A DNA stretch of 64,000 nt from Vibrio kanaloae (GTDB taxonomy: Bacteria; Pseudomonadota; Gammaproteobacteria; Enterobacterales; Vibrionaceae). The position numbers and the translations under genes were made by a program. The DNA is taken from contig NZ_AP025497.1 in assembly GCF_024347535.1 (NCBI RefSeq), positions 1,488,001-1,552,000 on the forward strand. The letters are read 5' to 3'. Of this stretch, positions 61,775 to 64,000 are shown piece by piece. The notes under the pieces are model-generated. The model was not told the DNA's origin, did not search any database, and worked only from the letters and a program-made list of their open reading frames with translations. Each line of letters begins with the position of its first letter. Within the stretch, counting starts at the first letter, position 1.

Positions 61775-61901
61775 ACATAACAAAGCGTTTAAGACAGATT
61801 CGCAACGCTCGGCGTTCTCGATTTGCTTTGAATTTAGAGTTTACGGCACAATAGGTTAGGTTTAGTGATAGCGTTGCTCACTACTTAACGCGGCGTTAGT
61901 T
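61775..61901 (+). repeat. attC44 (class L)
   Basis: R'' ACATAAC, R' GTTAGTT. Confidence 0.9.
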
Positions 61902-62296
61902 TGCAAAGGGCAGAAAAACGTTTATGGTCTAAAAGCCTTGTTCTGCGTTCTAGCTATTCACCTGTTATTTCCCAAAGACTTTTCATCGAAATAGGCATCT
62001 CGCGTAGCCAGTTTTTCGGTTAATTGGCTTTCGTGTTATTCATTTCTTCCGTGTTAGTAAGGTTCATTTCTCAATATTCTTGCACGCTGCTTCTTTGGTT
62101 TTGAACGTTAAGCGGGAACATTGAAAGATGGTATTTGTGGCCGTCGGCATCTACGAAAGTCTTCTTAGCCAAGTGCGTTTTGTTGGTTGGGTTTAAATTC
62201 TGAGCTGCCCGTTTTACTTTTGCGTTTAAAACCATTAGTTTCATAGCTAATTCAGCACCTTGGCGCTAAACCTTTGGCTTCATCGCGGTGGCAAAC
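61896..62296 (+). repeat. Family A cassette, copy 11 (cassette 45)
   Basis: Full length. Clean minus-strand frame of 57 codons, ATG 62244 to stop 62071, containing KVKRAAQNLNPTNKTHLAKK and HKYHLSMFPLN. Confidence 0.85.
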
Positions 62297-62418
62297 TAAC
62301 AAAGCGCTTAAGGCAGATTCGCAACGCGTAGCATTTTTAGTATGCGTTGATTTATGCGTTTAAGGTGTTATGCGGTGGCTTCGTATTACGTTGCTCACTA
62401 CTTAGCTTAGCGTTAGTT
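62294..62418 (+). repeat. attC45 (class G)
   Basis: R'' AACTAAC, R' GTTAGTT; the left stem has GCGTAGC where others have GCGTGGC. Confidence 0.9.
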
Positions 62419-62812
62419 TGCAAAGGGCAGAAAAGCATTTATGGTCTAAAAGCTTTGTTCTGCGTTCTAGCTATTCACCTGTTATTTCCCAAAGACTTTT
62501 CATCGAAATAGGTATCTCGCGTAGCCCGTTTTTCGGTTAATTGGCTGTCGTGTTATTCAATCCTTTCGTGTTAGTAAGGTTCATTTCTCAATGTTCTTGC
62601 GCGCTGCTTCTTTGGTTTTGAAAGTTAAGTGTGAGCATTGAACATTGCATTTGTGGCTGTCGGCATCTATGAAAGTCTTCTTAGCCAAGTGCGTTTTGTT
62701 AGTTGGGTTTAAATTCTGATCTGCCCGTTTTACTTTTGCGTTCAAAGCCATTAGTTTTATAGCTAATTCAGCACCTTGGCGCTAAGACTTTGGCTTCATC
62801 GTGGTGGCAAAC
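62413..62812 (+). repeat. Family A cassette, copy 12 (cassette 46)
   Basis: Full length, in tandem with copy 11 but with the GTGTGAGCATTGAACATTGC middle variant, so the pair did not arise by a very recent duplication. Confidence 0.85.
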
Positions 62813-62934
62813 TAACAAAGCGCTTAAGACAGATTCGCAACGCGTGGCATTTTTAGTATGCGTTGATTTTAGTGTTTAAGGTGTTATGCGTTGGCTTCGT
62901 ATTATGTTGCTCACTACTTAGCTTAGCGTTAGTT
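62810..62934 (+). repeat. attC46 (class G)
   Basis: R'' AACTAAC, R' GTTAGTT. Confidence 0.9.
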
Positions 62935-62947
62935 GGCAGGGGGGAAC

Positions 62948-63505
62948 ATGTTAGAACATCAACTGGAAAAGTTAATTAGAAATACTCCTGAGCTAATGGA
63001 AACTGCACAAGCATGTATTGACGTTGGATTACCTGATTACTTTATTGCTGGAGGTTCAGTCACACAACTGATTTGGAACTCACTATCAGGTGAAAGACCA
63101 CTCAAGAATGTTAAGGACTTCGATATTGTTTACTTCGATATCGCTAGTACATCTAATGAAGAAAGCTACAGCAGTCGAATTAACAGTATCGTAAATCATA
63201 AAGTCCCAATTGATGTGGTAAACCAAGCACGTGTTCATGAATGGTACCCTCATAGATTTGGCCAAACTATACCTGCATATACAAAAGTAGAGCATGGCAT
63301 TGATTCTTGGTTATCTGCATTTGCGATCGGATTTAGGTTAAATTCAAACGGTACAATGCGTATTTACTCGCCTTATGGGCTAACTGATGCATTCAATAAA
63401 CGGGTAAAGCCAAATCCCATTGCAATGACGCGCGAAAGCTACAACCAAATGGTCGATGGCTATCGTAAGCGTTGGCCTGACATTACAGTGGAGCCTTGGG
63501 AATAG
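62948..63505 (+). CDS. Nucleotidyltransferase family protein, NTP_transf_6/DUF925 (cassette 47)
   Basis: 185 aa from ATG 62948 (GGGG at 62,940). FIAGGSVTQLIWNSLSGERP, then VKDFDIVYFD (the DxD of the pol-beta-like fold near residue 60), VVNQARVHEWYPHRFG and YSPYGLTDAFNKRVKPNP are the fixed blocks of PF06042. Transfers nucleotides to an unknown acceptor. Confidence 0.8.
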   Translation: MLEHQLEKLIRNTPELMETAQACIDVGLPDYFIAGGSVTQLIWNSLSGERPLKNVKDFDIVYFDIASTSNEESYSSRINSIVNHKVPIDVVNQARVHEWYPHRFGQTIPAYTKVEHGIDSWLSAFAIGFRLNSNGTMRIYSPYGLTDAFNKRVKPNPIAMTRESYNQMVDGYRKRWPDITVEPWE

Positions 63506-63507
63506 CC

Positions 63508-63634
63508 AACTAACAAGGCGTTTAAGACGGATTCCCAACGCTTGGCATTTTTGGTTTGATTCAGCTTTAGTGTTTACGGCACAATGGTTTAGGTCGGGTG
63601 GTAGCGTTGCTCACCACTTAACGCGGCGTTAAAT
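63508..63634 (+). repeat. attC47 (class L)
   Basis: R'' AACTAAC, R' GTTAAAT; last site in the window. Confidence 0.9.
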
Positions 63635-63661
63635 GCACGTGCGTTCTAATAGGATTTACGG

Positions 63662-64000
63662 ATGAATCGAAATATAGAATTTAGAACTAATTTATGGCAT
63701 TGGAAAATGGTGTTGTCCATGGTGACAAGCTATGTGGTTTTCACATTTATTTTCAATTGGTTCTACGAAACTGAATTTCAATTATGGTCAGTTCTAGTCG
63801 CAGTGACGAGTATGGTGGTTGTGTATTCAGTTTTAGCCTTGTTTAAGAAGAGTCATTTGTCAGTTGTGGGAAATGATGTTTTCCTCCGAGGACTCAAGGC
63901 TGAGTTGATGGCTAAGAAAGGTATGTTTGGGCATCAATATATTCAAATTACCTCAAATACAGAAACGGGCTACCATCGGCTTAAAGTTACCAAGAATCAG
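63662..64000 (+). CDS. Membrane protein, 3' end outside window (cassette 48)
   Basis: ATG 63662 opens a frame of at least 113 codons. Two hydrophobic helices (MVLSMVTSYVVFTFIFNWFY and LWSVLVAVTSMVVVYSVLAL) precede a soluble part with VVGNDVFLRGLKAELM. No domain recognised. RBS AGGATTTACGG. Confidence 0.6.
   Translation, partial: MNRNIEFRTNLWHWKMVLSMVTSYVVFTFIFNWFYETEFQLWSVLVAVTSMVVVYSVLALFKKSHLSVVGNDVFLRGLKAELMAKKGMFGHQYIQITSNTETGYHRLKVTKNQ

Larger units (their letters stand above)
21137..64000 (+). mobile_element. Chromosomal integron cassette array, runs off the window
   Basis: 47 attC sites in one orientation, at mean spacing of 0.7 kb outside the inserted elements. Cassettes start at TTRRRY and end in their attC. 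The first cassette boundary is G|TTAGGTG at 21,136/21,137, matched by CACCTAAC at the end of that cassette. No intI is present at this expected attI end. Interrupted by an integrase element in attC37 and an IS110-group IS in attC43. Confidence 0.95.

Noticed and set aside
21475..63634. Regularly spaced ~125-bp repeats as a CRISPR array
   Set aside because: Repeats are long, imperfect palindromes ending in GTTRRRY with gene-sized, variable spacers; they are integron attC sites. No cas gene is present.
1..64000. tRNA or rRNA genes
   Set aside because: I saw no cloverleaf-like or rRNA sequence in any gap; none is claimed.

Overview
The window looks like chromosome of a marine Vibrio, probably of the Splendidus clade. 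The genus call rests on the long array of Vibrio-type integron recombination sites (attC, about 97-130 bp) and on housekeeping genes such as artPIQM, rsuA, rof and an RlhA-like U32 protein. The exact species is inference. All work is by eye; no search or fold was run.

Layout. (1) 1-8.9 kb: small accessory enzymes (Nudix, YkgJ-like, RsuA, GFA, MBL-fold, DUF2000, GNAT, VOC, DUF302, small kinase). It also holds broken genes and at least two decayed attC fragments (about 3.31-3.38 kb and 4.86-4.90 kb), so part of it looks like a fossil cassette array. (2) 9.1-20.9 kb: ordinary chromosome, with SEC-C protein, SDR, Rof, GST, RlhA, thioesterase, an ABC exporter and the artPIQM arginine ABC importer. 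(3) 21,137-64,000: a cassette array with 47 attC sites and 47 complete cassettes plus one running off the end. All but one cassette gene read on the + strand. 33 cassettes carry a gene; 12 are copies of one ~400-bp cassette without a sense gene (family A) and 2 belong to a second gene-poor family (B). The attC polarity puts the attI end on the left, yet no integron integrase is there.

Two mobile elements sit inside attC sites. An ~11-kb tyrosine-recombinase element (about 45.50-56.56 kb) splits attC37. It carries an AlpA-like regulator, a VirE-like replication protein, a CoiA-like protein and an 847-aa helicase with a probable C-terminal nuclease, and also two genes that appear to be fossil cassettes. 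An IS110-group insertion sequence (about 60,088-61,271) splits attC43. Its 205-bp leader folds into a plausible bridge RNA whose two internal-loop arms match the two halves of the attC target (ATAACAA-AG-CGTTTAA).

attC classes used below: L, standard (GCGTTTAAG...CTTAACGCGGCG and close variants); G, GCGCTTAAG...CTTAGCTTAGCG, with G2 having an ACAAACG/GTTTGTTAGCC inner arm; S, short 97-bp; T, ending in CTTA(A/G)CAGGGCG; K, with TTTGGCACGCG...CGTGCC; N, ending in CTTAATTGGGCG. Each cassette's first ~8-10 bases are nearly always the reverse complement of its last bases before its own attC, and I used this to confirm boundaries.

Functionally the array is a store of mostly solitary genes with their own ribosome binding sites: acetyltransferases, HEPN-motif proteins, nuclease-like, helicase-like and protease-like proteins, and small membrane proteins. 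Several could act in phage defence, but that is inference. I recognised no classical toxin-antitoxin pair.
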